Source: SYFT01 sp964471115
GTDB lineage: Bacteria > Acidobacteriota > Vicinamibacteria > Vicinamibacterales > SCN-69-37
NCBI GenBank assembly: GCA_964471115.1
Contig: CAYYFE010000002.1
Location: 124,001 to 188,000, forward strand
Reading direction: 5' to 3'
Length of the DNA stretch: 64,000 nt
The first letter of the stretch is position 1. The number at the start of each line of letters is the position of its first letter. Shown here piece by piece: positions 7,981 through 17,299 of this stretch. The notes beneath the pieces were generated by a model. That model was not told the origin of the DNA. It made no database searches and saw only the letters and a list, made by a program, of their open reading frames with translations. A program made the translations under genes and the position numbers.

Positions 7981-10557
7981 TTAGGGTTCCCGGAGAGCCA
8001 CCGCTGGATCGGTGGCGCCGGCGCGGCGGGCGGGGCCCAGCGACGCGATTAGTGCGCAGAGGCCGAATGCCGCGGCCGTGCCGCCGATGATGACGGGATC
8101 GCCGGCGCTCACACCGAAGAGCTGGGAGCCCAGCAGTTGCGCGAGGCCGCGAGCTCCCAGCAGACCTGCAGCCAGTCCGATTGCCACCATCCAGACGCCC
8201 TGGCCCAGGAACAGGCGCGTGATGTCCGCGCGTGAGGCGCCGATGGCCAGACGCAGGGCGACCTCGCGCCGGCGCTGCGCCGCGGCGTAGCTGACGACCC
8301 CGTGGATGCCGACCAGCGCCAGCAGGGCGGCCGCCGCGGAAAACACCACGAGCAGTTGCGCCAGGAAGCGCGGGCCGGCCCGCTGCTGGTCGAGGATGTC
8401 CGCCAGTTGCCGCGGGCTGCCGGCGGACAGGTCGGGATCGATTCGCGCAAGCGACGCTCGGAACTCCTCGAGCGCGTTCGTGGGCCGACTGGACCGCAGG
8501 TACACAAACGCCGCGGTGCCGCCCACCTGAGACAATGCGCCGTACATGTCGGCGGCCTCGGTGTCGAGATGGCTGTGGCGTGTGTCGCCGGCGACGCCGA
8601 TGACCTCGACGGTGGCCGGCGGCGTCCCGGCCGGCGCCTGCGGCGACGGCGCCACCGTGAGCGAGCGGCCCACGGCGCGTTCGCCGGGCCACAACCGCTC
8701 GGCCAACGTGCGGCTGACGATGACGCGGAATGGGGCGCCACGATCCTGTGGGCCGAACGCCCGGCCGTCGAGCATGGGAATCCGCAGCACGTCGAAGTAC
8801 CCATCACTCACGTGCTGAAAGCTCGTGCGCGCCGGCGTGGCGCCGGCACCGGCGGGAGTCACCTCGCGTTCCGGCGCCTGCTGCAGTGGCCACGAGTTGG
8901 CGAGCGCCAGACCCGTGACCGAGGGCATCTCGTTCGCCGACTCCGTCACGCGCTGCAACGCCGCGCGCCGGGCCGCCGGCGTCGGATAGGCGGTTTGGTT
9001 GAGTTGGAACGACGTCACCGTGACGTCACTGGCATCGATGCCGATGTCGGTGCCGAGCATGCGAAGACCGCTTTGCACCATGAGCGCCGCGCCGACCAGC
9101 AGGGACAGGCAGGCCGCGATTTCCGTCACCACAAGCGCCATGCGCGCGCGCTGCTGAGCGCGGCTGCCGAGCGCGCCCTTCTGCGCGGAGTTCACGGGGT
9201 CCTGTGCCCTGGCGGCGGCCCAGACCGGCAGCACGGAGCACAGGAGGACGATGAGCGCGGTGGCCGCGAGGGCGCCCAGCCACACCACGCCGTCCACGTC
9301 GAGGGCGGACGCACCACCGGGCACGCCGCGGCCCAGGCTTCGTTCGACCAGTGGCGCCAGAACCCTCAGCAGTACCGCGGCCGCGCCCAGACCGAGCCCG
9401 CCCGCCAGTCCGCCCAGCACGACCGCCTCGGCGACGATGCCACGCGCCAGGCGCAGGCCCGTGGCGCCCAGCGCCCGGCGCACGGCCATCTCCGGCCGCC
9501 GCTCACTGGCGCGCACCAGCAGAAGGACGCCGACATTGGCGGCGGCAATCAGCAGGATGAGTGAGGCCGCCGCGCCGAGGGTCAGCAGCAGCGGGCGGAC
9601 GGAGGTGACGTATTGATCGAGCGCGGAGACGAGCGACACGCGCCACTGTGATGGCAGGTCGTGCCGCGCGCGGATCAGCGCCTCGATGCGGTCGCGCACC
9701 TCGGGCGCCGACGCGCCGGGCCGGAGCCGCACGAGATACGGATACGTACCCACCCGGAGCGGCGCCATCACGTCCGTGAAGGCCTGCTGGTAATGCCAGT
9801 GTGTGTCGGGCAGCACACCCACGATGGTGAACACGCCGACATCCTGCGGACGATCGTTGGAGAACGACTGGAACGTGCGCCCAATCACCGACGGATCGCC
9901 GCCGAACCGGCGCTGCCAGAGGCGATGGCTGATGATCGCCACGGCCGGGCCGTCGGGCGCGTAGTCGTCCGGTTCGAATGCCCGGCCCAGGGCCGTGCGG
10001 ACGCCGAATCCTTCCATGTAGTGCGGCGTGACCCAGGTTCCCTGCGCGGCCTCCGGGTGCGGCGCCCCTCGCAGGTTGAAGACGTCGAGGTCCCACGCGA
10101 TCGACAGCTCCACCACATCGTCGAGCGACCGCCAGTCGAGGCGATCGAGATCGCGAGGCAGGTCGATGCCCGGTTGGAACAGCAGCACATGGTGGAGCCG
10201 ATCGCTGTGGGGGTAGGGCAGGCCGCGCCACAAGTACGCGTTGACGGCCGCGAGCACCGTGATACACAGGGCCACGCCGAGGCCCAACGTCGTGGTGGCG
10301 ACGATCAGGAGCCGGCGTTGCCGGGAGAGCGCGCGCGCGGCGAGGCGCAGGTCGGTCGAAAACGCCGTGGTGCTGCGCAGCACGCGGCCCGCGCCGTGCG
10401 CGACGACGGAACGCAGCACCTGGCGCCAATACCAGGCGTGGCTGCGCCCGCGCCGCAGCTCTTCGTCGAGGTCGCCGGCGACCGCTTCGAAGGCCTCGTC
10501 GGACAGGCACCGCTTCAGCAGGCGAACGGCGCGCGCAGGGGGAGTGGAAGGCGCCAT
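7981..10557 (-). CDS. ADOP-type ABC transporter permease
   Basis: An 858-residue paralogue of the permease at 535-3225, with the prefix domain (ARAVRLLKRCLSDEAFEAVA, GDLDEELRRG) and two MacB-core/FtsX modules. Signature stretches include TTLGLGVALCITVLAAVNAY, AAANVGVLLLVRASERRPEM and the C-terminal YAAAQRRREVALRLAIGASR. It is the last gene of the operon padR-ADOP-ADOP, starting 3 bp after the stop of the upstream ADOP gene. Two ADOPs in series suggest a paired transporter, but each already holds two permease halves, so they may also work separately. The stem-loop array follows its stop. Confidence 0.9.
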   Translation of the reverse strand: MAPSTPPARAVRLLKRCLSDEAFEAVAGDLDEELRRGRSHAWYWRQVLRSVVAHGAGRVLRSTTAFSTDLRLAARALSRQRRLLIVATTTLGLGVALCITVLAAVNAYLWRGLPYPHSDRLHHVLLFQPGIDLPRDLDRLDWRSLDDVVELSIAWDLDVFNLRGAPHPEAAQGTWVTPHYMEGFGVRTALGRAFEPDDYAPDGPAVAIISHRLWQRRFGGDPSVIGRTFQSFSNDRPQDVGVFTIVGVLPDTHWHYQQAFTDVMAPLRVGTYPYLVRLRPGASAPEVRDRIEALIRARHDLPSQWRVSLVSALDQYVTSVRPLLLTLGAAASLILLIAAANVGVLLLVRASERRPEMAVRRALGATGLRLARGIVAEAVVLGGLAGGLGLGAAAVLLRVLAPLVERSLGRGVPGGASALDVDGVVWLGALAATALIVLLCSVLPVWAAARAQDPVNSAQKGALGSRAQQRARMALVVTEIAACLSLLVGAALMVQSGLRMLGTDIGIDASDVTVTSFQLNQTAYPTPAARRAALQRVTESANEMPSVTGLALANSWPLQQAPEREVTPAGAGATPARTSFQHVSDGYFDVLRIPMLDGRAFGPQDRGAPFRVIVSRTLAERLWPGERAVGRSLTVAPSPQAPAGTPPATVEVIGVAGDTRHSHLDTEAADMYGALSQVGGTAAFVYLRSSRPTNALEEFRASLARIDPDLSAGSPRQLADILDQQRAGPRFLAQLLVVFSAAAALLALVGIHGVVSYAAAQRRREVALRLAIGASRADITRLFLGQGVWMVAIGLAAGLLGARGLAQLLGSQLFGVSAGDPVIIGGTAAAFGLCALIASLGPARRAGATDPAVALREP

Positions 10558-10560
10558 GGA

Positions 10561-13119
10561 CTACTCCGATCTCAACGTGTCGATGGGATTGACGCGCGAG
10601 GCCTCGCGCGCGGGCCACCACGCGGCGGCGGCGGCCAGCAGCGACAAGAGCAGGCTTGCCGCCGCAAACGTCGGCGCGTCGAGTGGCTGGATGCCGCTCA
10701 GCAGGCCGGCCACCCCGCGCACGCCCAGCGCCGCAAGTGCGAGGCCGGTGAGCACGCCCAGGCCGGCGAGCGTGGCGGCGTGCCTGGCCACCTGCCAGCG
10801 GACGTGTTCGCGCGGCGCGCCCAGCGCCAGGCGAATCGCGTACTCTCGCCGCCGGCTGCGCGAGGTCATCGCGACAATCGCATACAGGCCGGAGGCGCAC
10901 AGGACCAGCGAGACCACCGCAAACAGCGCCAGCGTCGTCATCACCAGCCGGTGCCGGCCCTGTTGCGCGGCGAAGACATCGGGCAGGTACGAAATCACCC
11001 CAAGGCTCAGCGCGGGATCGACGGCGGCGATCGCCTTGCGCAGGTCGGCCTCGAGCGTCGCAGGCCGCTGCGGCGTTTGCACGGTGAAGACCCGGCGCGG
11101 CCAGGAGTACTGCCGCGTCGACCCGTACGCCGTCGGACGGATGCCGGCCGTCACCAGCGACTGGCGTACGTCGCCGACGATCCCGACCACTTCCATCCAG
11201 GCGCCCGGATCAGGCCGGCCCGGTCCCAGATAGATGCGCGCGCCGAGGGCGTCGCCCTGCGGCCAGTACTGGCGCGCCATGGTTTCGTTGAGGAGGATCG
11301 CGCCGGTCGTCGAGGACGTGTCGGCCGCAGTGATGTCGCGGCCCGCCACCAACGGCAGGCCCATCGTCGTCAGGAAGCCGGGAGCGACGGAGGTGTACCC
11401 GACTTCGGCCAGGCCCTCGGCCGTCGAGCGGCCTTCGATGTGGAGCGAGGCGCCCATCGCTGCGCCCGCCGGCAGGCCGATCGAGGCGGTCACGCCGGTG
11501 ACACCGGGGATCCGCGCCAGCTGCGCCATGAGCGCGTCCTCCACGTGGAGCTGCTGCGCGGTTTGCGCAAACCGCGCGCCCGGCATGGTCACCGACACGC
11601 TCGTCATGCCCGCGGTGTGGAAGCCGACCGGGACGTTCGCCAGGTGTTGCACCGTGCGGACGAGCAGGCCGGCGCCCACGACGAGCATCAGCGCGAGCGC
11701 GACCTGCATGACCACCAACGCCTGTCGCGTCAGCGTGAGCCGGCGCGTGCCGGTGGCGCCGCGTGAGCCGGACGGCAGCCCGGTGCTGGCGTGGCCGAGC
11801 AGGCGCATGGGGACGAGGGCCGCGGTGACGCCGGCGAGCAGGCCGACGCCCAGACCCAGCGCCAGCCAGGCCGGTTCGACCGCGAGGGGCGCCGCCCGCT
11901 CGAGGAAGTCGCGTTGATGCCGCGCGGCGACGCCCACCAGCAGCGGCACCAGCGCCAGGCCGCCGAGGGTGCCGAGCAGCGCCAGGCTGACACTCTCGCT
12001 GGCCTGCTCGGCGAACAGGCGGCGCCGGCTGGCGCCCAGGGCGTGCCGGATGGCGGATTGTGATTGACGGCTCAGGGCGCGCGCGGCCGACAGGCCGCCG
12101 ATGTTCGCGCACACGATGAGCAGCAGCAGCCCGGCGCCGGCCGCGACACCGATCAACGCGGGGCGCGCGGTGGCCGTGAACTCCTCGGTGAGCGGTCGCG
12201 CGATCCACGCCTGCCGGCCGTGTTCGACGGGGAACCGCGCGCGTTGACCCTCGCTGAAGGTGGCGAGGAAGGTCGCGGCGGCCTCCACCGAAGTGCTCGG
12301 AGCGAGCCGTCCGAGAATCGACAGCTGCCGGCGGCCTCGCGGTTCACGCGCCAGCGGCGCCAGGTCGAGCGGCAGCCAGACCTGCGCCTGTACCCAGTAG
12401 GGCGGATGGAAGTCGGCGGGCAACACGCCGATGACCGTACGGGTCGCGCCGTCCACGGTCAGCCCGCGGCCAATCGCCGTGGCGTCGCCCTGAAGGGTCT
12501 CGACGAAGAACCGCCAGCTGACGACCGCCACCGGTTCCTGCGCGTGCGACCACAGGTGGCCCAGCGCGGGACGGACTCCGAGCAGTTCGAAGTAGTCCGG
12601 CGTGACCAGGGTGGCGCTGACGCTCGTCGTGAGGCCGTTGGCCGACACCGCCGCATTCGCCGGCCGCATGGGGGCCAGACGGTCAAACGGCGCGTCGGCG
12701 CGCCGGAGGTCCTCGAACACGTGCGCCGAGACGGCCGACGTCGCGCCCTCGACCTGAGTCAGCAACGAGACGAGGCGATCGGGATGCGGGTACGGCAGCG
12801 GGTCGAGGAAGGCCCGGCCCAGCACCACGCCGCTGGCCGTGACGGTGGCGACCGCCAGCGCCAGCGTGCCGCACACCGCCGCGACGTACATCGGCTGGTG
12901 GCGCAGCTGCCGCAGCGAGTTCAGCAGTGAGGCCATCACAACGGGGACGAGCCCGGCCAGGTGCGCGGCGATCGAGCGCAGCACCTGCGCCCAGTACCAC
13001 GCGGGTCCGCGGCCCTGCCGGTAGGCCTCTTCGAGGTCGCCGGCGACCACTTCGTACGCCGAACTGCGCAGCAAGAGCTGCAGCAGCCGGGTGGCGGCGC
13101 GGGGTGGGGTGCCCGTCAT
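10561..13119 (-). CDS. ADOP-type ABC transporter permease
   Basis: An 852-residue duplicated permease with an N-terminal prefix (RLLQLLLRSSAYEVVAGDLE) and two MacB/FtsX modules (ANIGGLSAARALSRQSQSAI in the first, TSRSRRREYAIRLALGAPRE in the second, ending WPAREASRVNPIDTLRSE). Its ATG overlaps the padR stop by 4 bp (ATGA), so the pair is translationally coupled. Its strong similarity in layout to the next gene indicates local duplication followed by divergence. No ATPase is encoded in the operon. Confidence 0.9.
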   Translation of the reverse strand: MTGTPPRAATRLLQLLLRSSAYEVVAGDLEEAYRQGRGPAWYWAQVLRSIAAHLAGLVPVVMASLLNSLRQLRHQPMYVAAVCGTLALAVATVTASGVVLGRAFLDPLPYPHPDRLVSLLTQVEGATSAVSAHVFEDLRRADAPFDRLAPMRPANAAVSANGLTTSVSATLVTPDYFELLGVRPALGHLWSHAQEPVAVVSWRFFVETLQGDATAIGRGLTVDGATRTVIGVLPADFHPPYWVQAQVWLPLDLAPLAREPRGRRQLSILGRLAPSTSVEAAATFLATFSEGQRARFPVEHGRQAWIARPLTEEFTATARPALIGVAAGAGLLLLIVCANIGGLSAARALSRQSQSAIRHALGASRRRLFAEQASESVSLALLGTLGGLALVPLLVGVAARHQRDFLERAAPLAVEPAWLALGLGVGLLAGVTAALVPMRLLGHASTGLPSGSRGATGTRRLTLTRQALVVMQVALALMLVVGAGLLVRTVQHLANVPVGFHTAGMTSVSVTMPGARFAQTAQQLHVEDALMAQLARIPGVTGVTASIGLPAGAAMGASLHIEGRSTAEGLAEVGYTSVAPGFLTTMGLPLVAGRDITAADTSSTTGAILLNETMARQYWPQGDALGARIYLGPGRPDPGAWMEVVGIVGDVRQSLVTAGIRPTAYGSTRQYSWPRRVFTVQTPQRPATLEADLRKAIAAVDPALSLGVISYLPDVFAAQQGRHRLVMTTLALFAVVSLVLCASGLYAIVAMTSRSRRREYAIRLALGAPREHVRWQVARHAATLAGLGVLTGLALAALGVRGVAGLLSGIQPLDAPTFAAASLLLSLLAAAAAWWPAREASRVNPIDTLRSE

Positions 13120-13451
13120 GGCCGCTCCAGTCCCGGCAACTGATCCTCGAGGCCCTCGACCACCCGCCGCACCGTGTCGAGCGCCTGCGCCAGCGCCCGG
13201 CGGCCCTCGGCTCTGAGCCGGTAATACCGCTTGCGGCGCCCGCCGCGTTCAGGTGTGGCCTCGCCGTACCGTGAACTCACCAGGCCGCGGCCTTCCAGCC
13301 GCTCCAGGGTCGTGAACACGGCGCCTGGCGATACGTCCCGCCCGGCCCGGTCGAGCAGGTCCTGTCGAATCGACCCGGTATAGGCCTCATCGCCCAGCCG
13401 CAGCACGGTCAACATGACCAGTTGTTCAAATTCCCCGAGGCCCTCGCCCAT
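13116..13451 (-). CDS. PadR family transcriptional regulator
   Basis: A 111-residue PadR protein: GEFEQLVMLTVLRLGDEAYT, helix-turn-helix GAVFTTLERLEGRGLVSSRY, wing PERGGRRKRYYRL, C-terminal dimer helix RALAQALDTVRRVVEG. It leads the operon padR-ADOP-ADOP and overlaps the first permease by 4 bp. Two consecutive TCCTACG-type palindromes upstream are its likely operators. It resembles the regulator at 219-548, but its upstream palindromes differ, so the two regulators probably do not cross-talk. Confidence 0.9.
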   Translation of the reverse strand: MGEGLGEFEQLVMLTVLRLGDEAYTGSIRQDLLDRAGRDVSPGAVFTTLERLEGRGLVSSRYGEATPERGGRRKRYYRLRAEGRRALAQALDTVRRVVEGLEDQLPGLERP

Positions 13452-13473
13452 GTGTCCGGCTCCTTCGTTTTAG

Positions 13474-13511
13474 TCCTACGTTGTAGGAATTGTTGATCCT
13501 ACGACGTAGGA
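13474..13511. promoter_or_regulatory. Paired palindromes, probable PadR operators
   Basis: Two 15-bp near-perfect palindromes, TCCTACGTTGTAGGA (13474-13488) and TCCTACGACGTAGGA (13497-13511), are spaced 23 bp centre to centre, about two helical turns, upstream of padR at 13451. Two PadR dimers could bind on the same face of the DNA. An A/T-rich run (AAAAATAAAAA) follows. Confidence 0.65.
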
Positions 13512-13542
13512 AAAATAAAAAGGTTCCCAAACCGCCTGTCCG

Positions 13543-13615
13543 CACAGTAGGCATGTAGGCATGTAGACAGGCATTTCGAAGCCCGTCCGGACTACATGTC
13601 TACATGTCTACTGTG
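13543..13615 (+). repeat. Stem-loop repeat, copy D (24-bp arms)
   Basis: Left arm 13543-13566 and right arm 13592-13615 are identical in sequence to the arms of copy A, with an unrelated 25-nt loop. It lies in the divergent gap between padR and a small hypothetical gene. Apart from this element and the operators, 13452-13731 shows nothing convincing. Confidence 0.85.
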
Positions 13616-13731
13616 CGGATCTTCAGGCGAAATTCGTAATGGCCACTGCGGCCACGGCGCGAGGAATGTCGTGTGGCGTCCCTTCAAGTGCCCTCGAAAA
13701 GATGGCCAGCGGTTTGCAGTAACGCGTGCGC

Positions 13732-14025
13732 ATGGCGGATATCGTCGCGGAATATCCCATGCCGGTGCCGGGGCCGGACGGGGAGCGCTTCAAAGCCCGG
13801 GCGTGTGCGTTGCCGATGCCGAAGGGGACCTGGCAGGGCTGGATCGAGTTCAACCCGCTCAACGGGGAGCCGACCTTCCGGTCGCCTCGTGAAACGGTGC
13901 AGCCGTCCAAACACGCGATCGTCGTGTGGGCGGATACGTTGACCCCGCCCGCGCTGATCCAGGCGCTGGATCGGGCGTTGGAGCGGATTAAACCTCTCTC
14001 GTCATCTCGACCATCGTTGGTCTGA
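13732..14025 (+). CDS. Conserved small hypothetical protein
   Basis: A 97-residue soluble protein (MADIVAEYPMPVPGPDGERF, CALPMPKGTWQGWIEFNPLN, SPRETVQPSKHAIVVWADTL) without signal peptide or membrane segment. It looks like a conserved family that I recognise only as hypothetical; the W-x-G-W-I-E-F core and R-E-T-x-Q-P motif are the most family-like parts. ATG 13732 is preferred to GTG 13726. Its 3' end overlaps the convergent GNAT gene by 38 bp. No function is proposed. Confidence 0.65.
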   Translation: MADIVAEYPMPVPGPDGERFKARACALPMPKGTWQGWIEFNPLNGEPTFRSPRETVQPSKHAIVVWADTLTPPALIQALDRALERIKPLSSSRPSLV

Positions 14026-14488
14026 AGCCTTCCGACTCGAACAACGCCCGCGCACGGGTGTTGGCGGCGGCGGTCCACAGCAACACACGCGGCACGTCGT
14101 GGCCGCGCAGCCACGCGATGGCGGCGTCGAGCAGCCGCGTGCCCAGGCCGGTCCCCCTGGCCTCCTCGATGATCAGGATGTCGTGGATGTACCCGGCGCG
14201 ATCGCGGAGTTCCTTCCAGGACAGCGGCTCAACGGCCGCAAACACATAACCCACGATCCGGGCCGCCGCGCCCTCGCGCTGCTCCGCCACGAAGACACAC
14301 GCTTCCGGGTTCCGCAGCTGCGCCTCGAGGAACGCCGCGTAGCCCGCTTCCGGGTTGTCGCCGGGCGCCAGGAACCGCCGGCTGTCGAAGGCGTAATGCG
14401 CGCGCATCAGCGCCGCGCCCAGCGCGCCCAGCGCCGGCACGTCGGCGGTTCGCGCCGGACGAATGGTGACGTCAGCGGTGGGATTCAC
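13988..14488 (-). CDS. GNAT family N-acetyltransferase
   Basis: A 166-residue acetyltransferase. The acetyl-CoA binding motif A is visible as ILIIEEARGTGLGTRLLDAA (R-x-x-G-x-G pattern), preceded by the strand IVGYVFAAVEPLSWKELRDR and followed by VLLWTAAANTRARALFESEG, the usual C-terminal GNAT helix. GTG 14488 starts inside the end of the symporter gene (17-bp overlap), which couples the two genes. The acceptor is unknown; small-molecule or N-terminal amine acetylation are both possible. Confidence 0.85.
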   Translation of the reverse strand: MNPTADVTIRPARTADVPALGALGAALMRAHYAFDSRRFLAPGDNPEAGYAAFLEAQLRNPEACVFVAEQREGAAARIVGYVFAAVEPLSWKELRDRAGYIHDILIIEEARGTGLGTRLLDAAIAWLRGHDVPRVLLWTAAANTRARALFESEGFRPTMVEMTREV

Positions 14489-15839
14489 GCCAGCCTCCGA
14501 GCAGATACAGGATCACCGACACGGCCAGCGAGGTGATAAACGGATACGGCGCGCCCAGGGCACTGGCCGACGCATACACGACGAGACCACCCAGCAACGT
14601 CAGCGCCGCGGCGCGCGGACCGCCGATCTTCGAGAACAAGCCGAACGAGACGACGACCAGAGTGCCGGCCGTGCCGAACGACGAGGATTCCTCGACCAGC
14701 TCGGCCACGCCCCGTCCGCCCAGGGCCAGGAACAGGGCCACGCCGCCGAATACCAGGACGCCGGCGCGCGCCAATTGCAGCTTCCGCCGTTCAGACGTGA
14801 CCCCCAGCCACGGGCCCACGAGGTTGTGCGCGGCCAGGCCGCCGGCCACCAGCAGGATCGTATCGACCGTCGAGAGAATGGCCGAGATGAGCGCGCCAAG
14901 AAAAATGACGTAGCCGGCCGTCGGCAGCATCTGCATCGCCAGCGTCGGCAGGAACTGCTCCGCGTCATCCAGCGGTCCGACCAGCGGGGCCGCCACCAGT
15001 CCGAGCACGACCGGGATCGCGCCGATCAGCATGTACAGCCCGCCGGCCACGACCGGACCGTTGCGGGCCACCGACGGCGACCGCGCGGCGATGACGCGGC
15101 TGATGAGTTCCACGGCGACGACCGACCCGCCGATCGGGATGGCGTATTCCTCGAGGATGCCCAGCCACGTCGGCGTGACCTCCGGCCCCACCAGGCTCAG
15201 GCGCGTCGTGTCGATGGCCGCCAGCGTCGCCGATAGGCCGCCTTGGTTGCTCACCACCACCACCGCCAGCAGGCCGAGGCCGGCGATGAGCATGGCGCCC
15301 TGGATGAGATCGGTGACCGCGTCGGCGAGCAGGCCGCCGAGCGTCGTGTAGAGCATGCAGAATGCCGCGGCCGCCATCGTGGCGGTGGCCAGGTCCACAT
15401 CCGTCAGGGTCGTCAGCACCGTGCCGAAGCCACGCAACTGGGCGGCGGCCCACAGCACGCCAGGCGGGATGAGCATCAAGGCCGCCAGCCGCTCGACGCC
15501 CGGCGAGAAGCGGCCGCGGAAGAAGTCGGCCATGGTGGTCAGCTTCAACCGCCAGAGCGGCACGGCGAAGATCAGACCGGTCAGCATCAGCGTGATGCCG
15601 TAGGCGAATGGTTCCGCCGTGGTCAACGAAAACCCTTCTTCGTACGCGCGGCCGGCTGACGAGATACACGTTTCGGCGCCGAACCACGTGGCGAAGACCG
15701 AGAAGATCGTGAGCGGATACCCGAGCCGTCGTCCGGCGACCAGGTAGTCGTCTTCCGTGTGGATTCTCGGCGCGAGCCACGCGCCAATCGCAAGCTGAAT
15801 CGCCAGGTAGCCCGCCAGGGCCAGGAGGATGCCGTCCAC
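14472..15839 (-). CDS. Sodium:solute symporter (SSF family)
   Basis: A 455-residue integral membrane protein with about 13 hydrophobic segments and the SSF opening (EDDYLVAGRRLGYPLTIFSV, FATWFGAETCISSAGRAYEE). Residues GADAVTDLIQGAMLIAG-like (here LLADAVTDLIQGAMLIAGLG) and SAILSTVDTILLVAGGLAAH match conserved SSF helices that form the Na+ and substrate sites. It probably imports a small organic solute such as an amino acid or carboxylate. It is followed by the GNAT gene in the same transcript. Confidence 0.85.
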   Translation of the reverse strand: MDGILLALAGYLAIQLAIGAWLAPRIHTEDDYLVAGRRLGYPLTIFSVFATWFGAETCISSAGRAYEEGFSLTTAEPFAYGITLMLTGLIFAVPLWRLKLTTMADFFRGRFSPGVERLAALMLIPPGVLWAAAQLRGFGTVLTTLTDVDLATATMAAAAFCMLYTTLGGLLADAVTDLIQGAMLIAGLGLLAVVVVSNQGGLSATLAAIDTTRLSLVGPEVTPTWLGILEEYAIPIGGSVVAVELISRVIAARSPSVARNGPVVAGGLYMLIGAIPVVLGLVAAPLVGPLDDAEQFLPTLAMQMLPTAGYVIFLGALISAILSTVDTILLVAGGLAAHNLVGPWLGVTSERRKLQLARAGVLVFGGVALFLALGGRGVAELVEESSSFGTAGTLVVVSFGLFSKIGGPRAAALTLLGGLVVYASASALGAPYPFITSLAVSVILYLLGGWRESHR

Positions 15840-15877
15840 GACACGGCATCCTATCCCGGTTGGCCCGTGGCGAGGAT

Positions 15878-17284
15878 TCAGGTACGCGTGAAGCGGAACA
15901 CGCGCGCGCCGATGGCCACGGTCACGCGGGTGGCCGGCCCCTCGGCGGGCAGGTCGAAGGTCACTCGGATGCCAGGTTGCACCCGCACGGTGAACCGGCC
16001 GTCGCCCGTCGGGAAGATCTCGGCTTCACCTTCACCCGGCAGCGACATGAACAGCCGGCCCTCGTGCTCGAAGACGCGGGTGATGACCTCGGGGCGCACG
16101 GCATCGGCATACGCGCCTGCCACCCGAGCGATCAGCGCGGCCGTCACCGGCACGAACGTCTCGGCCGGCGGGGCGGGCAGGGTCGACGTCAGTGGGCTCG
16201 CGGCCATCGGGACGAGCCGGGGCTGGGTCGCCGGCGTGCCGGTGCGCGCCGCCGCCAGACGTTCGACCAGTTGCCAGATGCGCGGCCCCTGTACGGAACG
16301 GCCGTTGTCCGTGTCGGCGCGATGGACGATGACCATGTCGAGCGACGGGATGACGAAGAGGGTCTGTCCGCCGGTACCGCGCGCCAGATACACGGACGCG
16401 GCGTTCAGAGCCGGGTATGACGGCCCGAGCGATCCGGGCCCGAAGATCCACCAGAGGTAGCCGTAGCCGCTGCCGTCGGGCAAGGTGGTGTGCATCCGCC
16501 AGCTGTCGTCGATCCAGGAGGCCGGCAGGACCGTCCGGCCCTGCCACTGTCCGCGCTGCAGGTACAGCTGCCCGAATCGCGCGAGGTCGCGTGCCGAGAT
16601 CCGCATCGTGTGAGCGGGCAGCCGCGACCGCGATGGTTCGAGCACTTCGAACTGCTGGCGCGGATCGAAGTCCTGCATGCCGAGCGGCCGCGCGATTCGT
16701 CGATCGAACGCCGCGTAGAGATCCTCGCCGGTGCGCCGTTCGAACACCTGCTCGGCGGCGTTGAAGTCCCAGTTGTTGTAGAAGAAAAACGTCCCCGGCG
16801 CGTGTGCGCCTCGCGCGGGCCGTTCGCGATCCTGGCCGGCATCGGCGTACGCCGCTGTGTGGTACACGCCCGATCGCGAGGCGATGAGGTGGCCAAACGT
16901 CGCAGCCTTCTCGGCGTCGGTCAACGCCGGCGTGTCGTCCACGCCCAGCGCCGCCAGCGTGTCGGTGAGCGCAATGCGGCCCTCGGCAATGGCCTGACCA
17001 TACAGGGCGCCGGCCAGGCTCTTGCGGACGCTGTGCGCCATGAACGGGCGCGCCACGTCGCCCCACGCCGCGACGACGTGGCCCCGGTAGATCGCCATCA
17101 CGGCGGCGGCGCGGTTCTCGTCGGCAAAGGCCCGGGCCGCGTCGAGCGCCTCGGCCGAGAACCCGGCCTCGGCGGGCGAGGCATAGGCCATCCACTCCGT
17201 CGTCTGGCTGCGCGCGGCCGGCGCCGCCAGGGTCACCGCCACGGCGAGCGCCGCCGGCACCAGCGTTCGTACGAATCGCATCAT
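15878..17284 (-). CDS. Secreted serine hydrolase, beta-lactamase/class C fold
   Basis: A 468-residue exported protein with signal peptide (MMRFVRTLVPAALAVAVTLA, cleavage near ARSQ). Penicillin-binding fold motifs: S85-x-x-K88 (HSVRKSLAG) with the nucleophile serine, Y169-N-N (FFFYNNWDF), and the third box as RGTGGQ in place of K-T-G. A C-terminal lipocalin-like beta domain follows. Such proteins include esterases, D-aminopeptidases and PBP4-like enzymes, so resistance is not implied by fold alone. ATG 17284 follows AAGGAGAG. The palindrome TTTACA-GG-TGTAAA at 17300 matches that before the BlaI gene, which suggests BlaI control. The longer upstream reading ignores both signals. Confidence 0.85.
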   Translation of the reverse strand: MMRFVRTLVPAALAVAVTLAAPAARSQTTEWMAYASPAEAGFSAEALDAARAFADENRAAAVMAIYRGHVVAAWGDVARPFMAHSVRKSLAGALYGQAIAEGRIALTDTLAALGVDDTPALTDAEKAATFGHLIASRSGVYHTAAYADAGQDRERPARGAHAPGTFFFYNNWDFNAAEQVFERRTGEDLYAAFDRRIARPLGMQDFDPRQQFEVLEPSRSRLPAHTMRISARDLARFGQLYLQRGQWQGRTVLPASWIDDSWRMHTTLPDGSGYGYLWWIFGPGSLGPSYPALNAASVYLARGTGGQTLFVIPSLDMVIVHRADTDNGRSVQGPRIWQLVERLAAARTGTPATQPRLVPMAASPLTSTLPAPPAETFVPVTAALIARVAGAYADAVRPEVITRVFEHEGRLFMSLPGEGEAEIFPTGDGRFTVRVQPGIRVTFDLPAEGPATRVTVAIGARVFRFTRT

Positions 17285-17299
17285 CAGCTCTCTCCTTGG

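Noticed and set aside
13623..13733. 36-codon minus-strand ORF (ending AVAAVAITNFA) beside repeat copy D
   Set aside because: It overlaps the start of the hypothetical gene, has no ribosome-binding site, and weak third-position GC. A gene remnant cannot be excluded.
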